Assembly: GCA_046728155.1 (NCBI GenBank)
Contig: JBKPDY010000015.1
Coordinates: 1 to 40,012 of the forward strand
DNA length: 40,012 nt
Reading direction: 5' to 3'
Source of the DNA: CAWDLX01 sp046728155
GTDB taxonomy: Bacteria > Actinomycetota > Actinomycetes > Mycobacteriales > Micromonosporaceae
Both the position numbers and the translations under genes were made by a program. The notes beneath the pieces are model-generated. The model was not told where the DNA came from. It was given only the letters and a program-made list of their open reading frames with translations, and searched no databases. Each line of letters starts with the position of its first letter. The first letter of the stretch is position 1. This document shows positions 7,181 through 15,336 of this stretch, one piece after another.

Positions 7181-8047
7181 ATGCCTTCGAACCAGCATGA
7201 GACGTTGATCCACATGTTCGTTCAGCGACCGGAGCTCGCCGCCGAGCTCCTCACCCAGGCCATGGGCGTGAACCTGCCGCGACATCGCGCTGCGAGGCTG
7301 GATTCGCCCGCCTTTACCGCGCTGACGCCGACCGAATTTCGAGCCGACGCGGTTGTCGTCTTGACTAAAGGGGAGACGGCAGTCGCGGCGATCATCGTCG
7401 AGGTACAGCTCACCCGAGACCGTTCGAAGCGCCGAAGCTGGCCGGTGTACCTCGCCACGCTCCACGCTCGGCTGTCCTGCCCGACGCTCCTGCTTGTCGT
7501 CTGTGCCGACGAGGCCCTCGCCCGCTGGTGCGCGACGCCGATTGATCTCGGGCACCCGGGTTGGCTGTTGACGCCGCTGGTCGTCGGGCCCAGGCGGGTG
7601 CCGTTGGTGACCGACCATGGGACTGCGAGGCGGGTCCCTGAGCTGGCGGTTCTGTCTGCGATAGCCCATGCGACACCTACCGACCGTCGGGTGCTGGACG
7701 CGCTTCTCGCGGCGCTCGAATCGGTCGATGAGAAGGACGCCACCCTGTATTCTGATTTCGTCATGAACGCGCTGCCGGAGGCCGCGCGCCGCTACCTGGA
7801 GGCGATGTTGAGTACTGGGACGTACGAATACCAGACCGAGTTCGTGCGCCGTTACGTATTTCAGGGCCGGGCCGAAGGTCGCGTCGAAGGCGAGGCGCGA
7901 GCGGTGCTCGGATTCCTCGAGGCGCGCAAGATCGTCGTCCCGGACGACGCCCGCGAACGGATCATGGCATGCAGCGACCTCGCCCAGCTCGATGACTGGG
8001 TGCGCCGGGCCGCGACCGCAGACTGTATCGACGACCTCTTCGTCTGA
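7181..8047 (+). CDS. Rpn-like PD-(D/E)XK nuclease-family protein
   Basis: The 288-residue protein begins MPSNQHETLIHMFVQRPELAAELL, a layout common to actinobacterial proteins related to the Rpn/transposase-like PD-(D/E)XK group. The putative catalytic core is Asp56 (FRADAVVV), then Glu74-x-Gln76 (IIVEVQL). The C-terminal part is helical with a charged stretch (GRAEGRVEGEARAVLGFLEARKI) like the tails of Rpn proteins. Rpn proteins cut DNA and promote RecA-independent recombination in E. coli. The activity of this group is untested. An ATG 12 bases upstream (7169) is an equally possible start, and neither has a clear ribosome-binding site. It faces away from glnA4 and has no obvious partner gene. 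Confidence 0.65.
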   Translation: MPSNQHETLIHMFVQRPELAAELLTQAMGVNLPRHRAARLDSPAFTALTPTEFRADAVVVLTKGETAVAAIIVEVQLTRDRSKRRSWPVYLATLHARLSCPTLLLVVCADEALARWCATPIDLGHPGWLLTPLVVGPRRVPLVTDHGTARRVPELAVLSAIAHATPTDRRVLDALLAALESVDEKDATLYSDFVMNALPEAARRYLEAMLSTGTYEYQTEFVRRYVFQGRAEGRVEGEARAVLGFLEARKIVVPDDARERIMACSDLAQLDDWVRRAATADCIDDLFV

Positions 8048-8146
8048 CCGCGACTTTCGTGGTGGCGCCGAAGTCTCGGCCCCGACCACAGGGATGTTAC
8101 GTCTCACATCCCGGGATAGCCGACCGAAGATCGGTTTTCAGGATCG

Positions 8147-8169
8147 GAAACGACGCGTGGCGGCGTTTC
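8147..8169. terminator. imperfect palindrome between convergent genes
   Basis: GAAACG and CGTTTC arms enclose an inner CGC/GCG pair with one A:G mismatch. It lies between the Rpn-like gene and the regulator, whose 3' ends face each other. A shorter hairpin (ACCGA-AGA-TCGGT followed by TTT) sits at 8123-8137. Either could serve as a terminator. The rest of 8048-8294 shows nothing recognisable. Confidence 0.35.
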
Positions 8170-8294
8170 TGATGCCCTTGCGGCGATCATGGGATCGATT
8201 TCCAGTATGTGGATTCTCTGGCGGAAGGCACTGCCGCCGCCGCAATCCGCGTACCGGCCCTTCACTCCACATTGGACTGACAAGACGGGGCGGT

Positions 8295-9113
8295 TCAGGC
8301 GAGCAGGCCGAGCAGGAGCTCCGCCGTACCGTCGCAATGCTCCTCCATCGCGTGTCGCGCGCTCGCCGGATCCCCGGCGAGGATGGCCTCCACGATCCGG
8401 GTGTGCTGGGCGTCCGAGTGGTCGAGGTTTCGGCGGATCACCGGGATGGCGGCGAGCAGTCGGTCGAGTGTGATCTGCACATCGGCGATGGCACTCGCCA
8501 GCGACGGGCTGCCACTGGCCGCGGCTATCGCGAGATGAAGCCTCGAGTCCGCCACCCGGCGCACGGCCGGATCCCGTTCACGCGACGCGGTGAGGCACGC
8601 CACCAGGTGCTGGCGGTCGACGGCGGCCAGGCTCCGTTGGGCGGCGAGCGCCGCGGCCCCCGGTTCGAGCACGCGGCGGAAGTCGAGCGCGTCGTGCAGC
8701 GTGTCGCCCATCGAACGGGCCAGTTCGACCGGATCGACACGAACCGCCGCGACCGACCGGTCGCTGGAGCGTTGGGCGATCAGCGGCCGCGTCCGTGACC
8801 GGCCAACTGCCGGGGGGCGCGCCTTGGTGGCGCTGGCGGTCGCCGCACCGGGAAGCACGAACGTGCCGCCGGTACGGCCGCGGCGGGACTCCAGATAGCC
8901 GGCCTCTCGAAGGGCACGGATAGCCTCGCGAAGGGTCACCCGGCTCACCTGGAGCCGTTCGGCCAGTTCCCGCTCGGCGGGCAACCGCTCGCCCTCGGCG
9001 ACCAGTCCCAACTTGATGGCCTGCGCCAGCCGGGCGACCGTGATCTCGAAGGCGTTCCCGCCGCGGACCGGTCGCCAGACGGGAACGGCACGAGAAGTCG
9101 CGACCTCCGCCAT
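8295..9113 (-). CDS. FadR-subfamily GntR transcriptional regulator
   Basis: The 272-residue protein has an N-terminal winged helix of the GntR family (about residues 20-90: LPAERELAERLQVSRVTLREAIRAL, then a wing with GRTGGTF). After an Ala/Arg-rich linker (~90-125) comes an all-helical FCD ligand-binding domain (SMGDTLHDALDFRRVLEPGAAALAA through RHAMEEHC), with candidate metal-binding Asp and His residues as in FadR/LldR-type proteins. A good ribosome-binding site (GAAGGGG) precedes the ATG. It lies just downstream of the permease gene. FCD regulators of this kind bind TGGTCNGACCA-like palindromes and respond to small carboxylates, and such palindromes are present in the two nearby promoter regions. 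Confidence 0.9.
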   Translation of the reverse strand: MAEVATSRAVPVWRPVRGGNAFEITVARLAQAIKLGLVAEGERLPAERELAERLQVSRVTLREAIRALREAGYLESRRGRTGGTFVLPGAATASATKARPPAVGRSRTRPLIAQRSSDRSVAAVRVDPVELARSMGDTLHDALDFRRVLEPGAAALAAQRSLAAVDRQHLVACLTASRERDPAVRRVADSRLHLAIAAASGSPSLASAIADVQITLDRLLAAIPVIRRNLDHSDAQHTRIVEAILAGDPASARHAMEEHCDGTAELLLGLLA

Positions 9114-9137
9114 TGCGCCCCTTCCCGGCCGAGGGGT

Positions 9138-9165
9138 GGGGTGGACGCGAGGCAGCGTCCACCCC
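9138..9165 (-). terminator. strong hairpin terminator after the permease gene
   Basis: A perfect 11-base GC-rich stem (GGGGTGGACGC / GCGTCCACCCC) with a 6-base loop starts 14 bases past the permease stop. There is no T-run, which is usual for actinobacteria. It separates the kinase-permease unit from the regulator gene. Confidence 0.65.
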
Positions 9166-9179
9166 GGACACCGCCGACG

Positions 9180-10748
9180 CTACCCGCCGACGCCCACCTG
9201 TTCGCCCGGGACCGGCTCGTCGATGGTCCGGACCGGACCGGTGAACCACCGTCGGGCGGAGACGAGCCACCAGATGGCTACGAGGATGAGCGTGCCACCG
9301 ACCGCGATCAGCGCGTAGTTGACCGCCGACCAGGTGAACCCACTCCGCAACGGTACGCCGGCCGGGGAGAACGGCAGGATGAAGTAGACGCTGATGATCG
9401 CGATCTCCAGCACCGCGATCCACCCCAATGGCTTGGACCAGCGCCCGAGCGACCATGGTCCCGGTTCGAAGTCCTTGTTTCGCAGCCGTAGGGCGATCGG
9501 GATTAGGAACGCCAGGTACAGCGCGATGACCGTGACGGAAACAACGGCATAGAACGCGACCGGTACACCGTTGTAGTTGTACAGCGCGGGCAGCGTGAGC
9601 AGAGCACCCGCAACACAACCGGCAACGATGGCGTTGGCCGGTGTCCCGTTACGTGTCACCCTTCGCCACAACTGGTGGCCGGGGACGGCGCGGTCGCGGC
9701 TGAACGCGTAGGTCATCCGCGACATGCTGGTCACGCAGCTCATGCCGCAGAAGAACTGGCCGATTGTCGAGATGATGATGACCGCCTTGAAGAAGCCGGA
9801 GGTCAAGGCGCTCTGGAAGATGGTGCCGACAAAGCCCGCGCCCGACGTGACCTCGGCCGGGTCCTTCACTGCGAACAGGAAAGCCAGCAGCAGGATCCAT
9901 CCGCCGACGGCCGAATAGAAAATGGACTTCCACAGGCCTTTGGCCGCCGAGGCCGCGGCACCCCTGGTCTCCTCGGAGACGTGCGCGCAGGCGTCGAAGC
10001 CGGTGATTGTGTACTGGGTCAGCAGGAAACCCAGCGGCAACACGTAGAACCAGAACCCGGCACCGCCGGTCGATCCACCGTAGAAGCCCGAGTTGTTGAG
10101 CCGCTCGAACAGGAAGCTCACCGGTTGGTGGTGGTCCGGCACGAAGATGAGAATGCCCACGACAGCGGCGACGCCGACCACGTGCCACCAGACCGATATG
10201 TTCTGCAGCGTATTGATGATCGCCTGACCCCAGATGTTGATGATCACGTGCAGCGCCAAAATGATCAGGAACAGGATGAACGCGTGGTTGAGCGTGACGG
10301 CCCAACTGGGGAACAGCGCGCCGAGGCTGAGATTCATGAACGTGGCACACCCGTAGTCGACCGACGCCGTTACCGCGATCAGGCCGATCAGGTTGAGCCA
10401 GCCGGTGAACCAGCCGTGGACGGGCTTGCCCAGCTTCAAGGCGAAGTAGTAGATACCTCCCGCGGTTGGGTAAGCGGAGACCAGCTCGGACAGGCACAGA
10501 CCGATGATCAGGATAAAAATCGAGATGAATGGCCAGCCGAGCGAGATGGCGATCGGGCCACCGTTGTTCCAGGCCTGGCCGAACGTGGTGAAACACCCGG
10601 ACAGGATCGAGATGATCGAGAACGAGATCGCGAAGTTCGAGAACCCGCTCCATTTGCGCTTCAGCTCCTGCCGGTACCCGAGTTCAGCGAGACGCCTCTC
10701 ATCGGCGTCCTGCAGCGCGGCCGCGGCCGGCGGCGACTGTGTTGCCAT
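9180..10748 (-). CDS. APC-superfamily amino acid/choline-type permease
   Basis: The 522-residue integral membrane protein has about 12 hydrophobic segments starting at residue ~40. The N-terminal signature ELGYRQELKRKWSGFSNFAISFSIISI is typical of the amino acid/choline transporter (ACT) branch of the APC superfamily (yeast Hnm1/Uga4-like). These import choline, ethanolamine, GABA or related amines with protons. The start is set by AGGAGG 5 bases before ATG. It lies 19 bases downstream of the kinase-like gene in one transcription unit, and a strong hairpin follows it. Substrate is inferred from the amine-catabolism context only. Confidence 0.9.
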   Translation of the reverse strand: MATQSPPAAAALQDADERRLAELGYRQELKRKWSGFSNFAISFSIISILSGCFTTFGQAWNNGGPIAISLGWPFISIFILIIGLCLSELVSAYPTAGGIYYFALKLGKPVHGWFTGWLNLIGLIAVTASVDYGCATFMNLSLGALFPSWAVTLNHAFILFLIILALHVIINIWGQAIINTLQNISVWWHVVGVAAVVGILIFVPDHHQPVSFLFERLNNSGFYGGSTGGAGFWFYVLPLGFLLTQYTITGFDACAHVSEETRGAAASAAKGLWKSIFYSAVGGWILLLAFLFAVKDPAEVTSGAGFVGTIFQSALTSGFFKAVIIISTIGQFFCGMSCVTSMSRMTYAFSRDRAVPGHQLWRRVTRNGTPANAIVAGCVAGALLTLPALYNYNGVPVAFYAVVSVTVIALYLAFLIPIALRLRNKDFEPGPWSLGRWSKPLGWIAVLEIAIISVYFILPFSPAGVPLRSGFTWSAVNYALIAVGGTLILVAIWWLVSARRWFTGPVRTIDEPVPGEQVGVGG

Positions 10749-10767
10749 TCGTACCTCCTGGTTGGGT

Positions 10768-11721
10768 TCATCTGCGGTCGGGGGTCGGTCTCCCGCCCAC
10801 GGAGTCGAGCAAGCGCCCGAAGTCGGGTGAGTCCAGGTCCCGTTCGGCCTGGCCGAACTTGTCGTTGGCTTCGTCCCAGTAATCGAAGCCGGCAGCGGGG
10901 TCGGCGCGGCGAAGCAGTCCATGATGGACAGAGAACCAGAGCGTCCAGGTCACGTTCGACAGCAGCAGGTTCAGCCGTACCCTCGCGCTGAGGGCGGGGG
11001 TGAGGTCGTCGCCGAAGTACGCCGCCACCAGCGCACCGGTCAGGTCGGGGTCGTAGTCGGCCTCGGCGGCGATGTCACCGAGGTCGAAACAGGGATCGTT
11101 GTTGCCGGAGAGCTGATAGTCGACGATGCGTACGACTCCGCCGGAGTCGATGAAGTTCTCCGGCAGCAGGTCGTTGTGGCACGGCACGTTCGGTAGCGCA
11201 CCGGGGGCCAGCCTCGCGATCACCTGGTCCACAGTGGGGAGTCGCTCGAGGTACCCCGCCGGCATCCGAAGATCGTTGCGCTGGCACAAGGTGACCAGCT
11301 CGCGCAGCTTCGCGGCGATGGAGAAGTCGTTGGCGAACGACGGACCCGCGTGCAACCGTCGCAACGCCGCCGCGATACGCGGGATCGTCGGTCGAGTTCG
11401 GACATCCGACTGGTTCAGCGTCCGGCCGGGCAGGTACTCCAGCACGATCGCTGGCACCTCGGGCAGCACTTCGAAGACGCGTGCGCCCACGCCGGATTCG
11501 GCGGCTCGGATCGTGTTGGTTATTTCAACCGGGGGCGGTACCCCGAGTCCCGCGGCCGACACCGCTGGATCGAGGACGCGCAGCACGAAGGAGCGAGGGC
11601 CGAGGTCGACCCGCCAGATCCGGTGGCTCAGTCCGCCGGTGATGGGACGGTGGCTGACGACGCGACCGGACCACATCGAGACGTGCCGCACTACGTCCTC
11701 GACCGATGGCACCGCGCCCAT
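10768..11721 (-). CDS. choline/ethanolamine-kinase-like phosphotransferase (APH superfamily)
   Basis: The 317-residue protein has the protein-kinase-like APH fold. It shows a nucleotide loop ITGGLSHRIWRV (~27-38), the hinge region VLEYLPGRTL, the catalytic loop CHNDLLPENF (His182-Asn183-Asp184, Asn189) and the metal-binding Asp201 in IVDYQLSGNND. These motifs resemble LicA/choline-ethanolamine kinases more than antibiotic kinases. It would phosphorylate a small amino-alcohol. It is first in a unit with the permease and is divergent from the FAD/GcvT oxidoreductase. ATG at 11721 was chosen; GTG one codon upstream is possible. Substrate is inferred. Confidence 0.8.
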   Translation of the reverse strand: MGAVPSVEDVVRHVSMWSGRVVSHRPITGGLSHRIWRVDLGPRSFVLRVLDPAVSAAGLGVPPPVEITNTIRAAESGVGARVFEVLPEVPAIVLEYLPGRTLNQSDVRTRPTIPRIAAALRRLHAGPSFANDFSIAAKLRELVTLCQRNDLRMPAGYLERLPTVDQVIARLAPGALPNVPCHNDLLPENFIDSGGVVRIVDYQLSGNNDPCFDLGDIAAEADYDPDLTGALVAAYFGDDLTPALSARVRLNLLLSNVTWTLWFSVHHGLLRRADPAAGFDYWDEANDKFGQAERDLDSPDFGRLLDSVGGRPTPDRR

Positions 11722-11827
11722 CACGACCGCCCTCACACCAATGGGTTGGTGTGTGCGCAGTGTCAACCCGCAGGTCAGCGGGGTCAATACTCCTTGCGGA
11801 TCGAGATATTCGGGTAAGGCCGGGTCT

Positions 11828-11842
11828 TTTGGTCAGACCAAA
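11828..11842. promoter_or_regulatory. FadR-type operator palindrome in the divergent promoter region
   Basis: TTTGGTCAGACCAAA is a perfect 7+1+7 palindrome with the E. coli FadR consensus core TGGTCNGACCA. It lies 20 bases before the GTG of the FAD/GcvT gene and about 107 bases before the kinase-permease unit, so a protein bound here could repress both directions. The FadR-like regulator encoded at 8295-9113 is the obvious candidate. Confidence 0.7.
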
Positions 11843-11862
11843 TACGTGGTAGTACTCCAGCT

Positions 11863-14310
11863 GTGACGGCTGACCTCCCGGCCTCGGCGCGGGCAGTCGT
11901 GATCGGTGGCGGCGTCGCGGGGTGCAGCATCGCCTACCACCTGGCACGACTGGGCTGGACCGATGTCGTGCTCGTCGAGCAACACGGCCTCACCGAGGGG
12001 ACGACCTGGCACTCGGCCGGCTTCGTCGGTCAGTTGCGTTCCACCATCAGCCAGACGCGCATGATCATGTACTCCTCGGGGCTCTACGCCGAGCTGCGCG
12101 AACGTACCGGACTGAGTCCGGGTTGGCACGGCGTCGGCGGGCTGCGTTTGGCCACCACCGAAGAACGGGTCGAGGAACTGCAGCGCCAGGTCAGCGCAGC
12201 GACGACGTACGGGCTGGAGATGACCCTGCTCTCCCCGAACGAGACACGTGAGCTGCTACCGATGCTTCGGGTCGACGACGTGCTGGCCTCGGGCTACCTG
12301 CCCGGCGACGGCTTTCTCCGACCGGAGCCGCTGGCCCGTGCGCTGGCGGCGGGAGCGCAGTCGCTGGGCGTTCGCATCGCGACCAGAACCGCCGTCGTCG
12401 GTCTCTCTTACGAAAGAGGCGGGGTGACCGGCGTTGTCACCGACCGCGGTCGCATCCGGGCCGACGTGGTCGTCAACGCCGCCGGAACCGCGGCCGGCCA
12501 CATTGGAGCGATGGCCGGCGTCGCCATCCCCATCGTCCCGATCAGACACCAGTATGTGGTGACCGATCCTCTGCCTGCAGGGACCGACCTCGAGCACATA
12601 CCGACCGTGCGCGACCCCGACCACATCGTGTACTTCCGTGGCGAAGGCGGTGGCCTGCTCGTGGGCGGCTACATCCGTACGCCCGAAGTGTGCTGGCCTG
12701 ACGCCGACGCCGCACCGCTGGACAGGCCACGATCCCTCTTCGAGCCGGACCTGACGGCGTTCGACGAGTCGTGGCAAGCGGCCGTGCACCGGGTTCCGGC
12801 GATGACCGGAACCCCGATCGCGCGCGTGGTCCATGGGCCCGAGGCGTTCACACCGGACGGCGAGTTCATTCTCGGCGAGACGAGCCTGCGGGGGTTCTGG
12901 GTGGCGGCCGGGTTCTGCGTCCACGGTTTGGCCGCGGCCGGAGGTGTCGGCAAGGTGATGGCGGAATGGATAGTCGACTCCTCGCCCGAGTACGACGTAT
13001 CCACTATGGACATTCGACGATTCGGGGAGCACGCCGCGAGCCGGTCGTGGGCCACGGGCAAGGCGCTCGACGCCTACTCGCGGTACTACGACATCGTCTA
13101 CCCCTTCCAGGAAAGGGACGCCGGCCGGCCGCTACGACGCTCGGCGACCTGGCCGCGGCTCGCCGAGCTGGACGCGGTGCTCGGCGAGAAGGCCGGCTGG
13201 GAACGCGTGAACTGGTTCGAGGCCAACGCCGCCCGCGGTGAGGAGTCGCTCCGGCCGACCGGTTGGGCCGGGCGGATCTGGTCACCCGCGATCGAGGCCG
13301 AGGTGATGGCCACCACCGGCGCGGCCGGCCTGTTCGACCAGTCGTCCTTCGCCAAGTTCGACGTCCGCGGCCGTTCGGCGCTGAGGCTGCTACAACGCGT
13401 CTGCGCCAACGACATCGACAAACCGGTCGGCAGTCTGGTCTACACACAGTTGCTCAACGCGGCGGCTGGTATCGAGGCCGATCTGACCGTGGCCCGACTC
13501 GGTGAGTCCCACTTCCGGTTGGTCACCAGTACGGCTTCCGGCGTCCGGGACGCTGCCTGGGTACGCCGGCGTGCGCCGTCCGACGTGAGCGTCGACGACG
13601 TGACAGGCGGGTACGGCTGTCTGTGTTTGTGGGGGCCCGCGGCCCGGGAGATCCTGCAGCCGCTCACCGATACGTCGCTGTCGGCAGTGGACTTTCCGTA
13701 CATGACCGTGCGGCGGCTCACGATCGGTCATGTGCCGGTCCTGGCTCAGCGGGTGACGTACGTGGGCGAGCTCGGGTGGGAGCTCTATGCCCCGACCGAG
13801 TACGTACTGACGCTCTGGGACACCCTGCGCGAAGCGGGTGACCCGTTCGGAGCGCGGCCGGCCGGATACCGGGCGATCGACGCGATGCGGCTGGAGAAAG
13901 GGTACCGGGTGTGGGGCTCGGACATCACCCCCGAGACGACGCCTGACGAGGCGGGACTTGGCTTCGCCGTAAGGATCGGCAAGGACTTCTTCGGCCGGGA
14001 TGCTCTCCTGGCCAGCCGATCGGCGGTGGCCGGCGGTGCGCCCGCTCGGCGGCTACGCTGCCTGACCCTCACCGATCCACGCGTCGTCTGTCTCGGCACC
14101 GAGCCGGTGCGGGTCGACGGACGGTCGTGCGGCCGGGTGACCAGTGGTGGGTACGGCTACCGTGTCCACGCGTCCATCGCGTACGCCTATGTTCCGTCTA
14201 CAGTGGAGCCCGGTACCCCGGTACAGATCGGCATCTTCGGGAAGTGGCAGGACGCGCTGGTACGGCAGGAGCCGCTCTTCGATCCCGGCAACGCACGTGT
14301 TCGCGCGTGA
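11863..14310 (+). CDS. FAD-dependent oxidoreductase fused to a GcvT domain (dimethylglycine/sarcosine dehydrogenase-like)
   Basis: The 815-residue protein has three parts. Residues ~10-370 are a DAO-type FAD domain with VVIGGGVAG (G15, G17, G20) and His50 in TTWHSAGF, the position of the covalently flavinylated histidine in DMGDH. A linker (FAO_M-like) covers ~373-430. GcvT N- and C-terminal folate-binding domains cover ~430-805. This architecture matches dimethylglycine and sarcosine dehydrogenases, which demethylate N-methyl amines and pass the one-carbon unit to tetrahydrofolate. The start is GTG, 20 bases after an operator palindrome, with only a weak ribosome-binding site. Divergent from the kinase and permease. 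The true amine substrate is unknown. Confidence 0.88.
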   Translation: MTADLPASARAVVIGGGVAGCSIAYHLARLGWTDVVLVEQHGLTEGTTWHSAGFVGQLRSTISQTRMIMYSSGLYAELRERTGLSPGWHGVGGLRLATTEERVEELQRQVSAATTYGLEMTLLSPNETRELLPMLRVDDVLASGYLPGDGFLRPEPLARALAAGAQSLGVRIATRTAVVGLSYERGGVTGVVTDRGRIRADVVVNAAGTAAGHIGAMAGVAIPIVPIRHQYVVTDPLPAGTDLEHIPTVRDPDHIVYFRGEGGGLLVGGYIRTPEVCWPDADAAPLDRPRSLFEPDLTAFDESWQAAVHRVPAMTGTPIARVVHGPEAFTPDGEFILGETSLRGFWVAAGFCVHGLAAAGGVGKVMAEWIVDSSPEYDVSTMDIRRFGEHAASRSWATGKALDAYSRYYDIVYPFQERDAGRPLRRSATWPRLAELDAVLGEKAGWERVNWFEANAARGEESLRPTGWAGRIWSPAIEAEVMATTGAAGLFDQSSFAKFDVRGRSALRLLQRVCANDIDKPVGSLVYTQLLNAAAGIEADLTVARLGESHFRLVTSTASGVRDAAWVRRRAPSDVSVDDVTGGYGCLCLWGPAAREILQPLTDTSLSAVDFPYMTVRRLTIGHVPVLAQRVTYVGELGWELYAPTEYVLTLWDTLREAGDPFGARPAGYRAIDAMRLEKGYRVWGSDITPETTPDEAGLGFAVRIGKDFFGRDALLASRSAVAGGAPARRLRCLTLTDPRVVCLGTEPVRVDGRSCGRVTSGGYGYRVHASIAYAYVPSTVEPGTPVQIGIFGKWQDALVRQEPLFDPGNARVRA

Positions 14311-14415
14311 GTTCACCCGATCGGCTGGCGACCGACCACGGGGGGGCATGCCTGTGCCGGCATCGGGTTAGAGTGCCCGTGGCGTTCCCACCGCCAGGGC
14401 GACAGGTGAGTAGAG

Positions 14416-14748
14416 ATGCTTGTGGTCACGACAGAGGGCATCCCGGGGTACGAGGTGCGGGCCGTGATCGGTGAAGTGGTCGGCGTCACCGTCCGTTCGT
14501 TCAACCCGTTCGTCGAAGGTGTCAAGTCCCTCAACGGGCGCCTCAACCCCCAGTTGCACCGGCTTCTCACTCAGATCCGGGCGGACGCCATCGCACACAT
14601 GGTCGAGTCCGCCGAGGCCATCGGCGCGAATGCCATCATCGGTCTGCGCTTTGACCACCGGGCCGTCACGAGTGCCTGGAATGAGGTCTGCGCCTACGGC
14701 ACCGCCGTGCAGGCGGTTCCGGCGGCACAGAACCAGGTCGCCGCCTGA
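14416..14748 (+). CDS. UPF0145 (YbjQ-like) protein
   Basis: The 110-residue protein has the hallmarks of the UPF0145/YbjQ family: the opening VTTEGIPGYEV, the IGEVVGVTVRS strand, and the segment SAEAIGANAIIGLRFDH. Family members form small homo-oligomeric, probably pentameric, rings, and their function is not established. It is a stand-alone gene on the + strand after the FAD/GcvT gene. The 105-base gap before it contains no obvious regulatory structure. Confidence 0.88.
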   Translation: MLVVTTEGIPGYEVRAVIGEVVGVTVRSFNPFVEGVKSLNGRLNPQLHRLLTQIRADAIAHMVESAEAIGANAIIGLRFDHRAVTSAWNEVCAYGTAVQAVPAAQNQVAA

Positions 14749-14761
14749 CGGTCGGCGGCGA

Positions 14762-14816
14762 CCAGCCACCCCATGAAGTCGCTCGCTTCGCTCACGACTG
14801 CGCGAGGAGCCCGACC
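14762..14816. repeat. dispersed intergenic repeat, copy 1
   Basis: About 55 bases immediately after the UPF0145 gene match a second intergenic stretch at 38637-38682 in the same orientation. Excluding a 9-base insertion present only here, 39 of 46 positions agree by eye. The conserved ends read CCAGYCACCCCAYGAAGTC and ACGACTSCGCGAGGASCCCGAC. Confidence 0.6.
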
Positions 14817-14826
14817 GGTCAGCCCC

Positions 14827-15228
14827 CTAACCCGCACCGAGCGCGGCCATCACCTTGCCGACGGCGTCGCGCTCGGCGGCGCTGATACCGCCAGCCGCCA
14901 TCGCAGCCTGGTCGACAGCGTTGGCGACCGCGTGCCGGAATCCGTCAAGCTCGGGCTGACCCTTCGCCTGCAGGATCGATGCCGACTGCTCCAGCGCTCT
15001 GAGCACGCCAGACTCGATGTCGGCGGCCGACCCCTTCGGGATCTGCGGTATCCCGCCTCCCTTCAACATGTCGCGGAGTTCAGGCGAGGAGGTCGCGAAC
15101 GCCTTCGACGCGGCGAAGCTCTCCTTGACCATGTCGAACATCCCCGGCTCCGCCTTCGATACCAGGAAGACCGCTCCGAACGCGGCGGTACGCAGGGTCT
15201 GCTTCTCCTGGTCGGTGTACTGCGTCAT
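14827..15228 (-). CDS. small helical protein of unknown function
   Basis: The 133-residue soluble protein is predicted to be almost entirely helical, with no signal peptide or membrane segment. It begins MTQYTDQEKQTLRTAAFGAVFLVSKAEPG. The end (ISAAERDAVGKVMAALG) faintly recalls TerB-like helical proteins, but I cannot make that assignment. Codon use is typical for the genome. A 10-base palindrome GTTCGCGAAC lies about 50 bases upstream (15278-15287). Confidence 0.7.
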   Translation of the reverse strand: MTQYTDQEKQTLRTAAFGAVFLVSKAEPGMFDMVKESFAASKAFATSSPELRDMLKGGGIPQIPKGSAADIESGVLRALEQSASILQAKGQPELDGFRHAVANAVDQAAMAAGGISAAERDAVGKVMAALGAG

Positions 15229-15336
15229 ACACCGATGGTCCGGCCCGCGGCCTCCGGTCCGCAGCCGAAGGCCCGAAGTTCGCGAACACGGTGTCAGCAG
15301 GAACGCCGGCGTATACGTAGACGGTCCAGGCAGACG

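Noticed and set aside
9675..10991. Long open frame on + opposite the permease gene
   Set aside because: Shadow of the high-GC permease and kinase genes; composition is Asp/Arg/Gly/Gln-rich without domain features, and the opposite strand has a clear 12-helix permease.
15278..15287. GTTCGCGAAC palindrome as a LexA/SOS box
   Set aside because: Does not match the actinobacterial SOS pattern TCGAAC-N4-GTTCGA; the downstream gene is not a known DNA-repair gene.
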